Notes: generated by a model not told the origin, from the letters alone. Numbered from the stretch's first letter, positions 1 to 8,868 are shown. The stretch: 39,846 bases of DNA from an uncultured Pseudophaeobacter sp. (GCA_905479575.1 CAJQNB010000092.1:1-39846), one strand, 5' to 3'. Made by a program: numbers and translations.

Positions 1-662
1 CCGCGCTTAGGCGGCGGGGCAAGGAAGGGCGCGTCGGTTTCGACGAGAATACGTTCAATCGGGGCGGCGGCAAAGATGCCGCGCAGATCGCTGCTTTTGG
101 GGAAGGCGGTGATGCCGGACATTGACAGGTAAAAGCCCAGATCAAGTGCAGCCGTTGCCAGTTCCGCGCTGGAAGAGAAGCAATGCATGACGCAGGTGTA
201 GGCCCCGTTGCGGTATTCTTCGGCCAGAATACGCGCCATGTCCTGATCCGCGCTGCGCGCATGGATGATCAGCGGCAGACCGGTGTCGCGCGCCGCTGCG
301 ATATGGGTGCGCAAAGACACCTGCTGTGCTTTGGCGCTTTCGGAGGTATAGTAGTAATCCAGCCCGGTTTCGCCAATGCCGACAAATTTTGGATGATCCG
401 CCAGGGCAACCAGTTCATCATAGCTGGCCATGGGTTCTGCCGCGACGCTCATCGGGTGGGTGCCTGCGGCGTAAAACACCGGCGCATGGGCCTCGGCGAT
501 GGCGCGCACGGCGGGCTCGTTCTTGAGCTTGGTGCAAATGGTAACCATGCGGGTCACGCCTGCCTGAGCCGCGCGGGCAATGACCGCGTCCAGCTCGCCT
601 TCAAAATCGGGAAAATCCAGATGGCAATGGCTATCGGTGATCTGTGGAACTGTGGTGCTCAT
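1..662 (-). CDS. TatD family metal-dependent hydrolase/DNase (C-terminus cut by window edge)
   Basis: About 220 residues can be read from an ATG at 662 to the left edge; the family is usually near 260 residues, so only the C-terminus is missing. The metal-binding motifs come in TatD order: an N-terminal SHCHLDF, then GETGLDYYY, then IIHAR, then MHCFSSS, and finally ETDAPFLAPPP at the edge. TatD proteins are cytosolic TIM-barrel metalloenzymes of the amidohydrolase superfamily with 3'-5' DNase activity linked to DNA repair and quality control. The gene lies 49 nt downstream of holB on the same strand and is probably the last visible member of the dac-tmk-holB operon. The family call is firm; the in vivo substrate is not known from sequence. 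Confidence 0.95.
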   Translation of the reverse strand, partial: MSTTVPQITDSHCHLDFPDFEGELDAVIARAAQAGVTRMVTICTKLKNEPAVRAIAEAHAPVFYAAGTHPMSVAAEPMASYDELVALADHPKFVGIGETGLDYYYTSESAKAQQVSLRTHIAAARDTGLPLIIHARSADQDMARILAEEYRNGAYTCVMHCFSSSAELATAALDLGFYLSMSGITAFPKSSDLRGIFAAAPIERILVETDAPFLAPPPKR

Positions 663-711
663 GCCTGCCTCGTCGTGTATCTGGCCGGATCCTGGGTGGC
701 CTGCCTATAGG

Positions 712-1848
712 TCACCGGGATGCGGTCTCTTGCATCTTAAAAACCGTATCTAGGACAAGTGAAGCCGGGTCAAGGTTCACCGCCTGCCCATGGCGCGCGC
801 GTGCTGTGGCCTCAGCCGAGAGATCCGCCCAGGCACGTCCCTGCAGCGGCGTGGCGGCCAGTCGGGTCAGCATTGCGGCCTCGCCTGCTGCGGCTTCGGG
901 CTGTGGCGGCTGCCCTGTGGCGCCGGTTCGGGCCAGTCGCGACAGGGCGACCTCAATCAGGCTCAGCAGCAGCTCAAACTTTTCGGCAGCGCCGCGCTGG
1001 GCCGAGGCTTCAGCCAGGGCGATGGCGCGTTGGCGATCCAACCGGGGCATGGTGTTGAGGATCTGCACCAGCTCGGCGTAGATTTTTAGCCCGCTCAGGT
1101 TCAACAAACGCAGAGCAGCCCCAACAGAGCCCGCCGACAGGGCGGTAAGATGGGCGGTGTTTTCAGGCAAATCAGCGCCCGCCTGCGCCAGTGCGGATTG
1201 CATATCTTCCGGCAAAAGCGGCCCCAGTCGCAGGGTGCGGCAGCGCGACCGGATCGTCGGCAGCAGGCGCGAGGGCTGATGCGAGATCAACAGCAAAGTG
1301 GTGCGGGCAGGGGGCTCTTCCAGCATTTTCAGCAAGGCATTGGCAGCACTTGTATTCATGTCGTCGGCGGCATCCACAATCACCACCCGGCGACCACCAT
1401 CGGTGGAGGACAGGCCAAAAAAGCGGTTCAATTTGCGGATGTCATCCACCACGATCTGATCGCGCAGCTTGCCCTTGTCATTGTAGCTGCGGCTGATGGC
1501 GGCGAGGCCCGGCTCGGCCAGGGCCTGAATGCGGTGTGCGACCGGGTGATCCGGGTCAATCGACAGGGATGTTGCGGGCGGCGGCGCGCCAAACAGGCCT
1601 TCCTCGGCGGGTGGTGTGGCCAGCAGGAACCGGGCGATGCGCCAGGCCAGGGTTGCCTTGCCGACGCCCTGCGGCCCGGTGAGCAACCAGCCGTGATGCA
1701 GCCGGTTGGAGTTGAAGGCGGTGAGAAAATCCTGCTCTGCCTGATCCTGCCCAAAGAGCTCTATGGTCTCGCGCGGATGAGGTGCGCCGGGAGCCTGATC
1801 GGCACGCGGCAGGTCTTCGTCAGCTTTTGCCTTGGGCGCGCGGCTCAT
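712..1848 (-). CDS. holB: DNA polymerase III subunit delta'
   Basis: 378 residues. Delta' is part of the clamp loader that places the beta sliding clamp on primed DNA. An AAA+ core is visible: a P-loop GPQGVGKAT at residues 58-66, a helix with the sequence TSAANALLKMLEEPP, and the SRC motif (TIRSRC) that supplies the arginine finger in clamp loaders. The P-loop keeps its Gly-Lys, unlike the nucleotide-free E. coli delta'. The ATG at 1848 overlaps the tmk stop in an ATGA arrangement (1845-1848), which fixes the start and suggests translational coupling. The C-terminal third is alanine-rich, as expected for the collar domain. No frameshift is seen. Confidence 0.95.
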   Translation of the reverse strand: MSRAPKAKADEDLPRADQAPGAPHPRETIELFGQDQAEQDFLTAFNSNRLHHGWLLTGPQGVGKATLAWRIARFLLATPPAEEGLFGAPPPATSLSIDPDHPVAHRIQALAEPGLAAISRSYNDKGKLRDQIVVDDIRKLNRFFGLSSTDGGRRVVIVDAADDMNTSAANALLKMLEEPPARTTLLLISHQPSRLLPTIRSRCRTLRLGPLLPEDMQSALAQAGADLPENTAHLTALSAGSVGAALRLLNLSGLKIYAELVQILNTMPRLDRQRAIALAEASAQRGAAEKFELLLSLIEVALSRLARTGATGQPPQPEAAAGEAAMLTRLAATPLQGRAWADLSAEATARARHGQAVNLDPASLVLDTVFKMQETASR

Positions 1849-2513
1849 TGCGGTGCCGCTTTGGTACGGGGTGCCAAAGCGGCCTCGGTGAGGCGCAACA
1901 CATCAGCGGCAACGGCGTCGATATCCTGGGCGCCATCCACTATCCTGAAACGGTCGGGGAACTCTGCCGCCAGCGACAAAAAGCCGGCGCGCATTTTCTC
2001 CTGCAGGCCGAGGCCAAAATCTTCGAACCGTTCTTCGGTACCCTGACGCCCCTTGGCGCGGGACAGGCCGGTGGCGGGGTCCATGTCGATGAGCAGGGTC
2101 AGGTCCGGCTCACGCCCAATCATAAGATTATGCAGCTGATCCACAGTGGCGCGCAAATCGCCCCGTGACATACCCTGATACATCCGGGTGCTATCGGCAA
2201 AGCGGTCGCAAATCACCACCTTGCCCGCAGCCAGAGCGGGCAGAATGGTACGCTCCATGTGGTCGCGCCGGGCAGCGGTGAACAACAGGATCTCGGTCTC
2301 GGCGGACCACTTTGCTGGATCGCCTTCCAGCACCAGACGGCGGATATCTTCAGCCCCCTCAGAGCCACCCGGCTCGCGGGTGAGAACAACATCGTAGCCC
2401 GCCCTGCGCAGAGCCTCGGCCAGGCGTTTGCACTGGCTGGATTTGCCTGAACCGTCAATACCTTCAAAGGTCAGGAACAGACCGGCGGGCACCTGCATTC
2501 TATGCTCGGTCAC
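1845..2513 (-). CDS. tmk: Thymidylate kinase (dTMP kinase)
   Basis: 222 residues, normal family length. The enzyme phosphorylates dTMP to dTDP with ATP for dTTP synthesis. The P-loop GIDGSGKSSQ lies near residues 18-27, followed by the TREPGG motif and CDRFADSTRMYQG, the DR-type motif that contacts dTMP. A lid segment containing RAKGRQGTEERFE follows. The start is a GTG at 2513 with a GAGG ribosome site 7 nt upstream; it overlaps the dac stop in a GTGA arrangement. An ATG five codons further in is a weaker alternative. Overlaps at both ends place it in one transcript with dac and holB. Confidence 0.96.
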   Translation of the reverse strand: MTEHRMQVPAGLFLTFEGIDGSGKSSQCKRLAEALRRAGYDVVLTREPGGSEGAEDIRRLVLEGDPAKWSAETEILLFTAARRDHMERTILPALAAGKVVICDRFADSTRMYQGMSRGDLRATVDQLHNLMIGREPDLTLLIDMDPATGLSRAKGRQGTEERFEDFGLGLQEKMRAGFLSLAAEFPDRFRIVDGAQDIDAVAADVLRLTEAALAPRTKAAPQ

Positions 2514-3706
2514 TGGGCAGCCTCGGGACCAGCAATCAGGCGTCGGGACAGAACCTTTGCTGCATTTTGTACCCGCTGAAAGAAACCAGCATTGGCGACA
2601 TCCTGTTCCGCCACCAGGGGCAGGCGGATTTCCGGCAGCCCATCCGGCTGCAGCACCAGCTCTGCCAGTTGCTGGCCTTTGCTGATGGGGGCATTGATGG
2701 GGCCGGAATAGACCACCTCAGCCGGGATTTCAGAGCCCGCGAGAGCAGGCAGCAGGATTTCCAGATCGGTTTCGGGCACCAGGCCTACCGATCGTTCCGC
2801 TCCACGCCAGACCTCGGCGCTGGCGACCGAGACACCGGCCTTGGCGATGTTCTTTTTGGCAAATTGGCGAAACGACCAGTTAACAATGGCCTCGGCCTCC
2901 TCTGCGCGGGCCTTGGTGCTGTCCAATCCGCTCACCACAAAGATCACACGGCGATCCCCCTGCACGGCGGAACCCACGAGACCATAGCCTGCCTCCGAGG
3001 TGTGTCCGGTCTTAAGCCCATCGGCGCCAATGCCAAGCCCCAGCAGGGGATTGCGGTTGCGGGTATTGGAGGGCGCCCGGCCGTCAAAGGCAAAACTCTT
3101 TTCGGAAAACAGCGGGTAATACTGTGGAAAGTCTTCGATCAGATGTTCGGCAAGTACGCCAAGATCCTGCATCGACATGCGGTGGCCGATCGCGGGCCAG
3201 CCGTTGGAATTGGCAAAGCTGGCATTGCTCATGCCCAGCTCATGGGCGCGTTTTGTCATGTAACGGGCAAAGCCGGCCTCTGTGCCATCGGGGCTAAGTG
3301 CTTCGGCGATGACCGCACAGGCATCGTTGCCCGAGAGCACGATAATGCCGCGCAGCAGGTCGTCGACACGCACCCGGTCGGTGGTGTCCAGAAACATGGT
3401 AGAGCCGCCATAGCTCATGGCGTGAGCACTCACAGGCAGACGTTCGTCCAAAGACAGACGGCCATCGCGCAGCGCTTCGAAGGCGACATAGAGCGTCATC
3501 AGTTTCGACATGGAGGCCGGGGGCAGCGGCACTTCGGCATTTTTGGACAAAAGCACCGTATCGGTGCCCTGATCCACCACATAGGCGGCCCGCGCTTTGG
3601 TATCAAAAGCGGCAAGCGGCAGCGCCGTCAGGCAAAGCCCAAAGCTGGCGGCCAAGGTAAGTTTGGCAAAGGGGCTGACCATGGATTTCGCGCCTGTTGA
3701 TTTCAC
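2510..3706 (-). CDS. D-alanyl-D-alanine carboxypeptidase (penicillin-binding protein, S11 family)
   Basis: The enzyme removes the terminal D-Ala from peptidoglycan pentapeptides in the periplasm. The three active-site motifs of S11 serine peptidases are present in order: SMSK (nucleophile Ser and Lys), SGN within VLSGNDAC, and KTG within LKTGHTSEAGYG. The frame is open 19 codons further upstream, but a GTG at 3706 has a near-perfect Shine-Dalgarno AAGGAGG (3715-3721) eight bases away, so I place the start there. This gives 398 residues, with a signal peptide running to about AAFDTKARA. The 34 nt gap to the SPOR gene and the overlap with tmk point to an operon. Which DacA/C/D-type paralogue this is cannot be decided. 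Confidence 0.94.
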   Translation of the reverse strand: MKSTGAKSMVSPFAKLTLAASFGLCLTALPLAAFDTKARAAYVVDQGTDTVLLSKNAEVPLPPASMSKLMTLYVAFEALRDGRLSLDERLPVSAHAMSYGGSTMFLDTTDRVRVDDLLRGIIVLSGNDACAVIAEALSPDGTEAGFARYMTKRAHELGMSNASFANSNGWPAIGHRMSMQDLGVLAEHLIEDFPQYYPLFSEKSFAFDGRAPSNTRNRNPLLGLGIGADGLKTGHTSEAGYGLVGSAVQGDRRVIFVVSGLDSTKARAEEAEAIVNWSFRQFAKKNIAKAGVSVASAEVWRGAERSVGLVPETDLEILLPALAGSEIPAEVVYSGPINAPISKGQQLAELVLQPDGLPEIRLPLVAEQDVANAGFFQRVQNAAKVLSRRLIAGPEAAQ

Positions 3707-3714
3707 GCCTTTGG

Positions 3715-3721
3715 CCTCCTT
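3715..3721 (-). promoter_or_regulatory. Strong ribosome binding site of the carboxypeptidase gene
   Basis: Read on the minus strand this is AAGGAGG, spaced 8 nt from a GTG at 3706-3704. It decides the start: the upstream ATGs at about 3763 and 3757 would put this site inside the coding region and would make an unusually long, charged leader before the signal peptide. Confidence 0.75.
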
Positions 3722-3740
3722 GGGGATGGGGGTGACGGTG

Positions 3741-4667
3741 TTAATTGGTGACGGCATAAGCATCAGTAAAGCCGGTTTCCTTGATCTTTTTCAGCAGCTG
3801 GCTGCGTTCCGATTTGGATTGGGCTGGGCCGACCACAACGCGCCAGAATGGTTTCCCATTCCCGGTTTGCGCCAGGACAGTGGGGATCAAACCGGCGTTG
3901 CGCATCTGTGCTGCGGTGTTCTTTGCGTTGCTTTCAACGCTGAAAATGCCGATTTGAATGAACGGCTTACTCAGTGAAGAGACACGCGGCGCCGGGGCGA
4001 CGGGGGCCCGTGGACTAGAGACCTGTGAGCTAGAGGCCTGTGAGCTAGAGTCCTGTGTACTGGAGGCTGGTGCCGCCTCGATCGCGGCAGCGGCGCCTGC
4101 GATTGGATCCAGCGGCGTGGCTTCGATTTCATCCGCGCCAAGCGCTGCGGCTGCTGTCTCTTCCAGGGGGCTGTCCTGCAGGGTCGCGTCAGCCAAGGTG
4201 GGATCCGGCAGCTCTTCGGCTTCACGACGTAGCGCGGTGACATTTAACTCAATGGGAGCGCCGGCCAGGATGCCAAGCGCCGCCGCCGCATCGGAAGAAA
4301 TCTGCAATCGTGGGCCGGGGATTTCACGTTCGCGGCGGAACAGGGCGCCGATGACAAATTTGCCATTGGATGTGTTGCGGATGATCACTCGTTCCGGGTC
4401 TTTGGCATCTGGGTGCGCCACCCATACGCCGCCCAACGATGGACGGCCATCCCAGAGCCCGGCTTCGTTGACCTGAAACACATCCGGCGCTTCGACGTCG
4501 CGTTCAACCAATTGTGTTCTACTGGAACCTGTGACGGCAGTCTCTGCCGGTTTGGGTTTCAGAAACCCCAGATTGGCGCCGTCTTCGCAGGCCGAGAGCG
4601 CCAGCACTGATACTGCCATCACGGCGAGGCCAAATCGTGGTCTCGATTTCGGCATGGGTGGTGTCAT
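3741..4667 (-). CDS. SPOR domain lipoprotein, possibly RlpA-like
   Basis: 308 residues from the ATG at 4667, chosen because it has AAGGAA just upstream and begins a lipoprotein signal ending in the lipobox LSAC. The C-terminal ~75 residues form a SPOR domain (FIQIGIFSVESNAKNTAAQM ... FWRVVVGPA), which binds denuded glycan at the division septum. A middle region near residues 70-150 (VIIRNTSNGKFVIGALFRRE ... AAAALGILAG) resembles the double-psi beta barrel of RlpA lytic transglycosylases, but that is my inference and the fold could be degenerate. Between them lies a Ser/Ala/Pro/Gln-rich linker encoded partly by tandem 15-bp repeats. It heads the operon with the carboxypeptidase, consistent with a cell-wall role. 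Confidence 0.88.
   Translation of the reverse strand: MTPPMPKSRPRFGLAVMAVSVLALSACEDGANLGFLKPKPAETAVTGSSRTQLVERDVEAPDVFQVNEAGLWDGRPSLGGVWVAHPDAKDPERVIIRNTSNGKFVIGALFRREREIPGPRLQISSDAAAALGILAGAPIELNVTALRREAEELPDPTLADATLQDSPLEETAAAALGADEIEATPLDPIAGAAAAIEAAPASSTQDSSSQASSSQVSSPRAPVAPAPRVSSLSKPFIQIGIFSVESNAKNTAAQMRNAGLIPTVLAQTGNGKPFWRVVVGPAQSKSERSQLLKKIKETGFTDAYAVTN
4015..4059. repeat. Three tandem 15-bp repeats in the SPOR protein linker
   Basis: On the plus strand the units are CTAGAGACCTGTGAG (4015-4029), CTAGAGGCCTGTGAG (4030-4044) and CTAGAGTCCTGTGTA (4045-4059), followed by a partial CTGGAGG. The period is a multiple of three, so copy-number change would lengthen or shorten the Ser/Gln linker without shifting the frame. 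Confidence 0.9.
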
Positions 4668-4962
4668 GATCATTTCCTTGCCTGTGCTCTTTGCGCCAAA
4701 GCGCGTCTCGCCGGATTCCCGGTCGTCGTTTTGATTTGGCGAATGATAGCCTGCAGCGGCAGTCATGAAAACCCTATGCCCGAGGGTGGTTTGCAAAAGC
4801 TGGGTGATGGGCGTTATCCCGCGCGTTTCCTGCTGGGCGCAACAGGGTTTCATCTGTCAGTAAGGGGGGATTTTGAGGGCAATTGTGGGCCAGGACATTT
4901 CGTCAGAAGGGATAATTTCCTCTTGCGTGTTGTCTTGCAGCACCTTAAACCGCCCCAAGACC

Positions 4963-5052
4963 GGGGAGGTGGCAGAGTGGTCGAATGCGGCGGTCTTGAA
5001 AACCGTTGAACGTGAGAGCGTTCCCAGGGTTCGAATCCCTGTCTCCCCGCCA
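4963..5052 (+). tRNA. tRNA-Ser (anticodon UGA)
   Basis: A 90-nt class II tRNA with genomically encoded CCA. The acceptor stem GGGGAGG (4963-4969) pairs with TCTCCCC (5042-5048), with discriminator G and then CCA (5050-5052). The anticodon arm GCGGT-CTTGAAA-ACCGT carries TGA in the loop. A long variable arm follows (around AACGTGAGAGCGTT), and the T arm is CAGGG-TTCGAAT-CCCTG. The UGA anticodon reads UCA and related Ser codons. It stands alone, head to head with the SPOR lipoprotein gene. Confidence 0.97.
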
Positions 5053-5762
5053 CTAAATCAAGCACTTCAGCGGTTTTGAACCAGCTACGCACAGCTGGAT
5101 ATTTGCGGTTTATTTCCCCCTGTTCTGGAGCAGCTGTTTTGTGGCCGTATCTTAGGTTCTGGGCGGTCTTTGCCAAGCTTTTGGGGCGCTGGCTTGAATG
5201 GTCTTGCGCCATTGAGAATTTTTTATCCATTGGTAGGCGTGCGCATAAACGGTTGAGCTGCGCGGATGCCGTGCCGCAGGAGCCGCTTTCGTCTCGCCAT
5301 TTCTGGTCAATTTGGTCACAGGTAAGCAATTGGCTTCGGCGGAACCTCGGCCTGGACACCGGTGCGTATCAGGTCAATGTATCTGGTGACGCTGGTAGGG
5401 CGGCTGGTCAGTGTATCACATTTTAAAATTCGAAATAACTCACCTTGGGCCAGAGAGCGCAGTTTTTAGCAAAACCGCAAGCGTGAATTCACAGAAAAAG
5501 GGCAGCTGAGTTTTTTCCCGTCTCTTTCCCCTTTGATTGTGGAGTGCCAAGTAGGACAATGCCTTGGCAGTTCGGCTGTTTGTGGCGGTCGGTTGAGGGG
5601 GCGGAAAAAAATATGTTTAATATTAAACTTTGTGCATCTATGCTGTGTGTATGAGAGCGAAATAGCCAAGGCTTTGAAAACCACAAAGAAAGTGTGGTTT
5701 GCTGTCGCACCGAGAGTCAACAGAGCCAATGAAAAAGAAAAAAGTGGAGTTGGTTTTCGGAA
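5053..5762. other. Intergenic region after tRNA-Ser without a convincing gene
   Basis: About 700 bp. Short open frames exist on both strands, but none has a ribosome site plus a recognisable product. The second half is AT-rich and holds a perfect 14-bp palindrome (5615-5628) and probably the promoter of the receiver-domain gene. The position beside a tRNA-Ser would suit an old integration site, but I see no integrase and no repeated tRNA 3' end. Confidence 0.6.
5615..5628. promoter_or_regulatory. AT-rich 14-bp palindrome upstream of the receiver gene
   Basis: GTTTAATATTAAAC is a perfect inverted repeat with no spacer, 134 bp before the receiver-domain ATG, in the most AT-rich part of this intergenic region. 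It could be a regulator site or lie in a promoter; the binding protein is unknown. Confidence 0.4.
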
Positions 5763-6185
5763 ATGCCTGAGCGAAAACTCTATATCGCGGATGATAATTT
5801 TGAGTTCGCAGAATACCTTATGACGGTCGCCAGGCGTCTGGGATGGACCGTCCAAACCTGTTCAAATGGCAATGAACTGCTTGCCTTGTTGCGCTCTGGC
5901 AAGGGGGCGGCGGTGGTCCTGGTGGATATAAATATGCCGGAAAAAGATGGCATAGAAGTCATCGAAGGGTTGTCTGAAGTTTCCCGCCCGCTGCGGTTTC
6001 GATTTATGACCGGCGGCGCCGATGCCCCGATGTTGGCGGCAAAGCTGATGGCGCGGGCGCGAAATCTTTCGGTTGGACGCAATCTTTACAAACCGATTCC
6101 AATGGACACTTTGAAGCTGGTTTTGGTTGATGAATGGGACGCGCTGATGAAATTGGAAAAGGCGCCTGATCTCCCTGTGGAGTGA
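5763..6185 (+). CDS. Stand-alone response regulator receiver protein
   Basis: 140 residues making one CheY-like receiver domain and no output domain. The phosphorylation machinery is complete: acidic pair D10-D11 (IADDN), phospho-acceptor D55 (VLVDINMPEKDG), switch threonine T83 (RFMTGG) and K110 (LYKPIP). Such proteins act by protein contact, for example on flagellar motors, kinases or phosphorelays. No histidine kinase or HPt gene is visible in the window; the next genes downstream are a c-di-GMP enzyme and a chemoreceptor. The ribosome site is weak (GGAG about 14 nt upstream), so the ATG at 5763 is likely but not certain. Partners cannot be assigned from sequence. Confidence 0.9.
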   Translation: MPERKLYIADDNFEFAEYLMTVARRLGWTVQTCSNGNELLALLRSGKGAAVVLVDINMPEKDGIEVIEGLSEVSRPLRFRFMTGGADAPMLAAKLMARARNLSVGRNLYKPIPMDTLKLVLVDEWDALMKLEKAPDLPVE

Positions 6186-6531
6186 GCCGCCTGTAAATGA
6201 GCAAACTGTCTCTTTTTACACGCAAGAGAGTGCAGCGTGGCCAGGGGTAGGTTCCGTTGTATTTTCCGCGTCACACCGCTGGCGACCATCCTGCATTCTG
6301 AAACTACGATGATTGTAGGACTGCGCTTCTGGCGGCGGTCCTGACTGCGGCGCCGCAAGCGGTCCAGGAGAAGCCCGTAGGCCATCGTTATCCGCAAAGG
6401 TCGACTTGAAAGAACACTCTGATAAAGGGCATGTTTACAAGTTCAGTTTACGCTAAATTTGCCCACGAAGGGATGGGCGCATAGAGTAAAATCTAAATTG
6501 AGCATTAAGTCGATTAGCAAGGTGTTTTAGA
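6186..6531. other. Intergenic region, no gene recognised
   Basis: About 345 bp between the receiver gene and the GGDEF-EAL gene. It contains short open frames only, none with a start context or recognisable product. It must hold the promoter of the GGDEF-EAL gene if that is not read through from the receiver gene. I see no strong terminator hairpin. Confidence 0.5.
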
Positions 6532-8868
6532 GTGTTTTCCAGTTTCAGCTTTGGCGAGCTCGGCACGCGTGGACTGCCAATTGATGTTGCGAACCGTCTG
6601 CGCCGTGGTCAGATACGCGGCACGATCGAACAGATGCGGGTTATGCTGTTGGGCAATACTCTTTTTGCGCCGGCCCTGTCCATGAACGCTTGGGGGCAGG
6701 GGCGTGATGGCCTGGTCGTGCTGTGGACCGTTGCTATTGTCCTGTTTTCGTGGTGGATTTTTTACTCTTGGACCACTTACTATCAGACCACGGGGTCCGA
6801 AAAGGACATGCGAGGGTTTGTTATTCAGACCTTCTTTAACTCGTTGTTCTGGACCACCGGCATGGCCTTGTTCTACCCAGTTGCCAGCGGCGATCAGAAG
6901 GCCATCATTACAGCGATCATGGCGGGGGCTTTGGCCCTGGGGACGACAGGGTTTTCGCACGCGCCCTGGGCCGGCATGACCTATCTGGCTGTTCAGACCG
7001 TTGGGAACGCGCTGGTGGCGCTCATCTGTGGGCTGACACTCGGGTCCTCGACGGATTTTCTGATTTTTGTTTTGATGATTGCGGCTGGTGTCAGCCTGTT
7101 TAATGCCACCCTAGAAGGAGCAAAGGCGGCCAGGGTTGCGTTCAACAATCACGAAAGACTGAGCGAGAAAAGCGAGGTCGTCGAACTTTTGCTCAAGGAC
7201 TATGAAGAACAAGCCACAGAATGGCTTTGGCAGACGGACAAAAACGGCCACCTTCTGAGCGCTCCGGCTCAGGTGTTGGAGATGTGCGCGTCACAGGGGG
7301 GACAGACGGACAGCATTGATCTGGTTGAGCTTTTGGCTGCGAACTGCACCAAGGCTGCAGAGGAGGATATCAGACAGCTACAACAGGCGTTTGCTGACAA
7401 AGCCGAATTTCACGATGTGCGCCTGTCGATTCAGAGCCCGGTGGATGGTGAGCTGCGCTGGATCCTGATGAAGGGTCGGCCGCAATTCGAACGGGGCGCG
7501 TTCCAGGGGTTTCGCGGCATTTTTGCGGATGCGACCGCAGCAGTGGTTGCGGAGCGAAAGGTGCAGTTCCTGGCCTCCTTTGATGGGCTGACAGCGCTGT
7601 TGAACCGAAACTCGATCCAAAAGAAACTCTCTGAATTGCAGGCAGACGATCACTATGCGGTGGCGCTTTTGGTCGATCTGGACGGGTTCAAACAGGTCAA
7701 CGACAGTTACGGTCATCATATTGGGGATCTTCTGCTCAAGAAGGTGGCGGAACGCCTACAGGAAAACACCAGTGAGAATACCTGGGTCGCGCGGCTTGGC
7801 GGCGATGAGTTTCTTGTCATGATGAACCGCGATGAGCCCATCAGCGCCGCCGAGATCTCCTGGACTGCGCAGTCCATTTGCGAGCGGGTATCTCAACTTG
7901 CAAAAGTCGAGGACTTTGTCGTTCAAGTCTCGGCCTCCATTGGAGTGTCCAGATTTCCAGAAGATACCCGCCAGGGGCTCGAGCTGCTGTCCATGTCGGA
8001 TATGGCGCTCTATGAGGCCAAGAATGCCGGCCGTGACCGGATCACCTATTTTAACGCCGAGATACAAAACAGGCTTTCCGAGCGAAACACTGTTATTGAT
8101 CGTCTGAAACGGGCGGTGCGCAATGGAGAAATTGAGCCCCACTATCAGTCCCAGCATGTTCTGAGCGATGGGCGTCTGACCGGCTTTGAAGCGCTGGCGC
8201 GGTGGGACGATGAGGTCCTTGGCGCTGTGAGGCCGGATGTCTTTATTTCAATCGCTGAACAGACGGGTCTGATTGTTGAGCTGGGCGAGCATTTGCTGCG
8301 CCGGGCCTGCGAAGACGCCACCCAATGGGCTGAGCTGATGCCAAAGGCGCCGCCTGTTGTTTCCGTGAATATTTCGCCGGTTCAATTTGCCCGAACCGAT
8401 GTCACCGGTCTGGTCTCCAGGGTTTTGCATGAAACCGGCCTGCCACCAGAGCTGCTGGAGGTTGAGGTCACCGAGGGCGTATTGATTGCATCCAGGGAAA
8501 AAATCGCCGCAACATTACAAGAGCTGTCGGAGCTTGGCGTCTCCATTGCACTTGATGATTTTGGCACCGGCTATTCGTCATTGAGCTATTTGAAAGATCT
8601 CCCCCTCAACAGGCTGAAAATTGATCAGTCCTTTGTAAAGGATCTGTCTCGGACAGCCTCTAACCCTATCGTCAGCACGATTGTGCAATTGGGGCACAAT
8701 CTTGGACTTAATGTTATTGCTGAGGGGGTTGAGGATCAAACTGATGTGGACCTTCTGGCTGCGCTGGAATGCGATGATGGGCAGGGGTATCTCTATAGCC
8801 GCGCAATGACCAAAGAGGCCACAAGCCGCTATATTACTGAAATCGCCTTGCAGGCCTCGCAGCAATAG
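6532..8868 (+). CDS. Membrane-bound GGDEF-EAL protein (c-di-GMP synthase/phosphodiesterase)
   Basis: 778 residues from a GTG with AAGG 9 nt upstream. Residues about 35-200 hold five or six membrane segments with almost no periplasmic loops, so the sensor is probably intramembrane. A weak PAS-like stretch (TEWLWQTDKNGHLLS ... GFRGIFADAT) precedes the GGDEF domain (about 340-505), whose active motif GGDEF at 423-427 is intact. The EAL domain (about 520-775) keeps E553 in FEALARW, NISPVQF, the DDFGTGYSS motif with D675-D676, and KIDQSFV. Both synthesis and hydrolysis of c-di-GMP are therefore possible. The inhibitory RxxD site upstream of GGDEF is replaced by SENT, so classic product inhibition is unlikely. 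Net activity cannot be predicted. Confidence 0.94.
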   Translation: MFSSFSFGELGTRGLPIDVANRLRRGQIRGTIEQMRVMLLGNTLFAPALSMNAWGQGRDGLVVLWTVAIVLFSWWIFYSWTTYYQTTGSEKDMRGFVIQTFFNSLFWTTGMALFYPVASGDQKAIITAIMAGALALGTTGFSHAPWAGMTYLAVQTVGNALVALICGLTLGSSTDFLIFVLMIAAGVSLFNATLEGAKAARVAFNNHERLSEKSEVVELLLKDYEEQATEWLWQTDKNGHLLSAPAQVLEMCASQGGQTDSIDLVELLAANCTKAAEEDIRQLQQAFADKAEFHDVRLSIQSPVDGELRWILMKGRPQFERGAFQGFRGIFADATAAVVAERKVQFLASFDGLTALLNRNSIQKKLSELQADDHYAVALLVDLDGFKQVNDSYGHHIGDLLLKKVAERLQENTSENTWVARLGGDEFLVMMNRDEPISAAEISWTAQSICERVSQLAKVEDFVVQVSASIGVSRFPEDTRQGLELLSMSDMALYEAKNAGRDRITYFNAEIQNRLSERNTVIDRLKRAVRNGEIEPHYQSQHVLSDGRLTGFEALARWDDEVLGAVRPDVFISIAEQTGLIVELGEHLLRRACEDATQWAELMPKAPPVVSVNISPVQFARTDVTGLVSRVLHETGLPPELLEVEVTEGVLIASREKIAATLQELSELGVSIALDDFGTGYSSLSYLKDLPLNRLKIDQSFVKDLSRTASNPIVSTIVQLGHNLGLNVIAEGVEDQTDVDLLAALECDDGQGYLYSRAMTKEATSRYITEIALQASQQ

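Noticed and set aside
4015..4059. CRISPR-like repeats
   Set aside because: The units are 15 bp, directly adjacent without spacers and in frame inside a coding region; no cas genes are present.
4963..5762. Genomic island inserted at tRNA-Ser
   Set aside because: No integrase gene and no second copy of the tRNA 3' end found within the window.
5466..5855. A 129-codon minus-strand frame overlapping the receiver gene
   Set aside because: Overlaps the start of a conserved receiver protein on the other strand, has no ribosome site and no domain.
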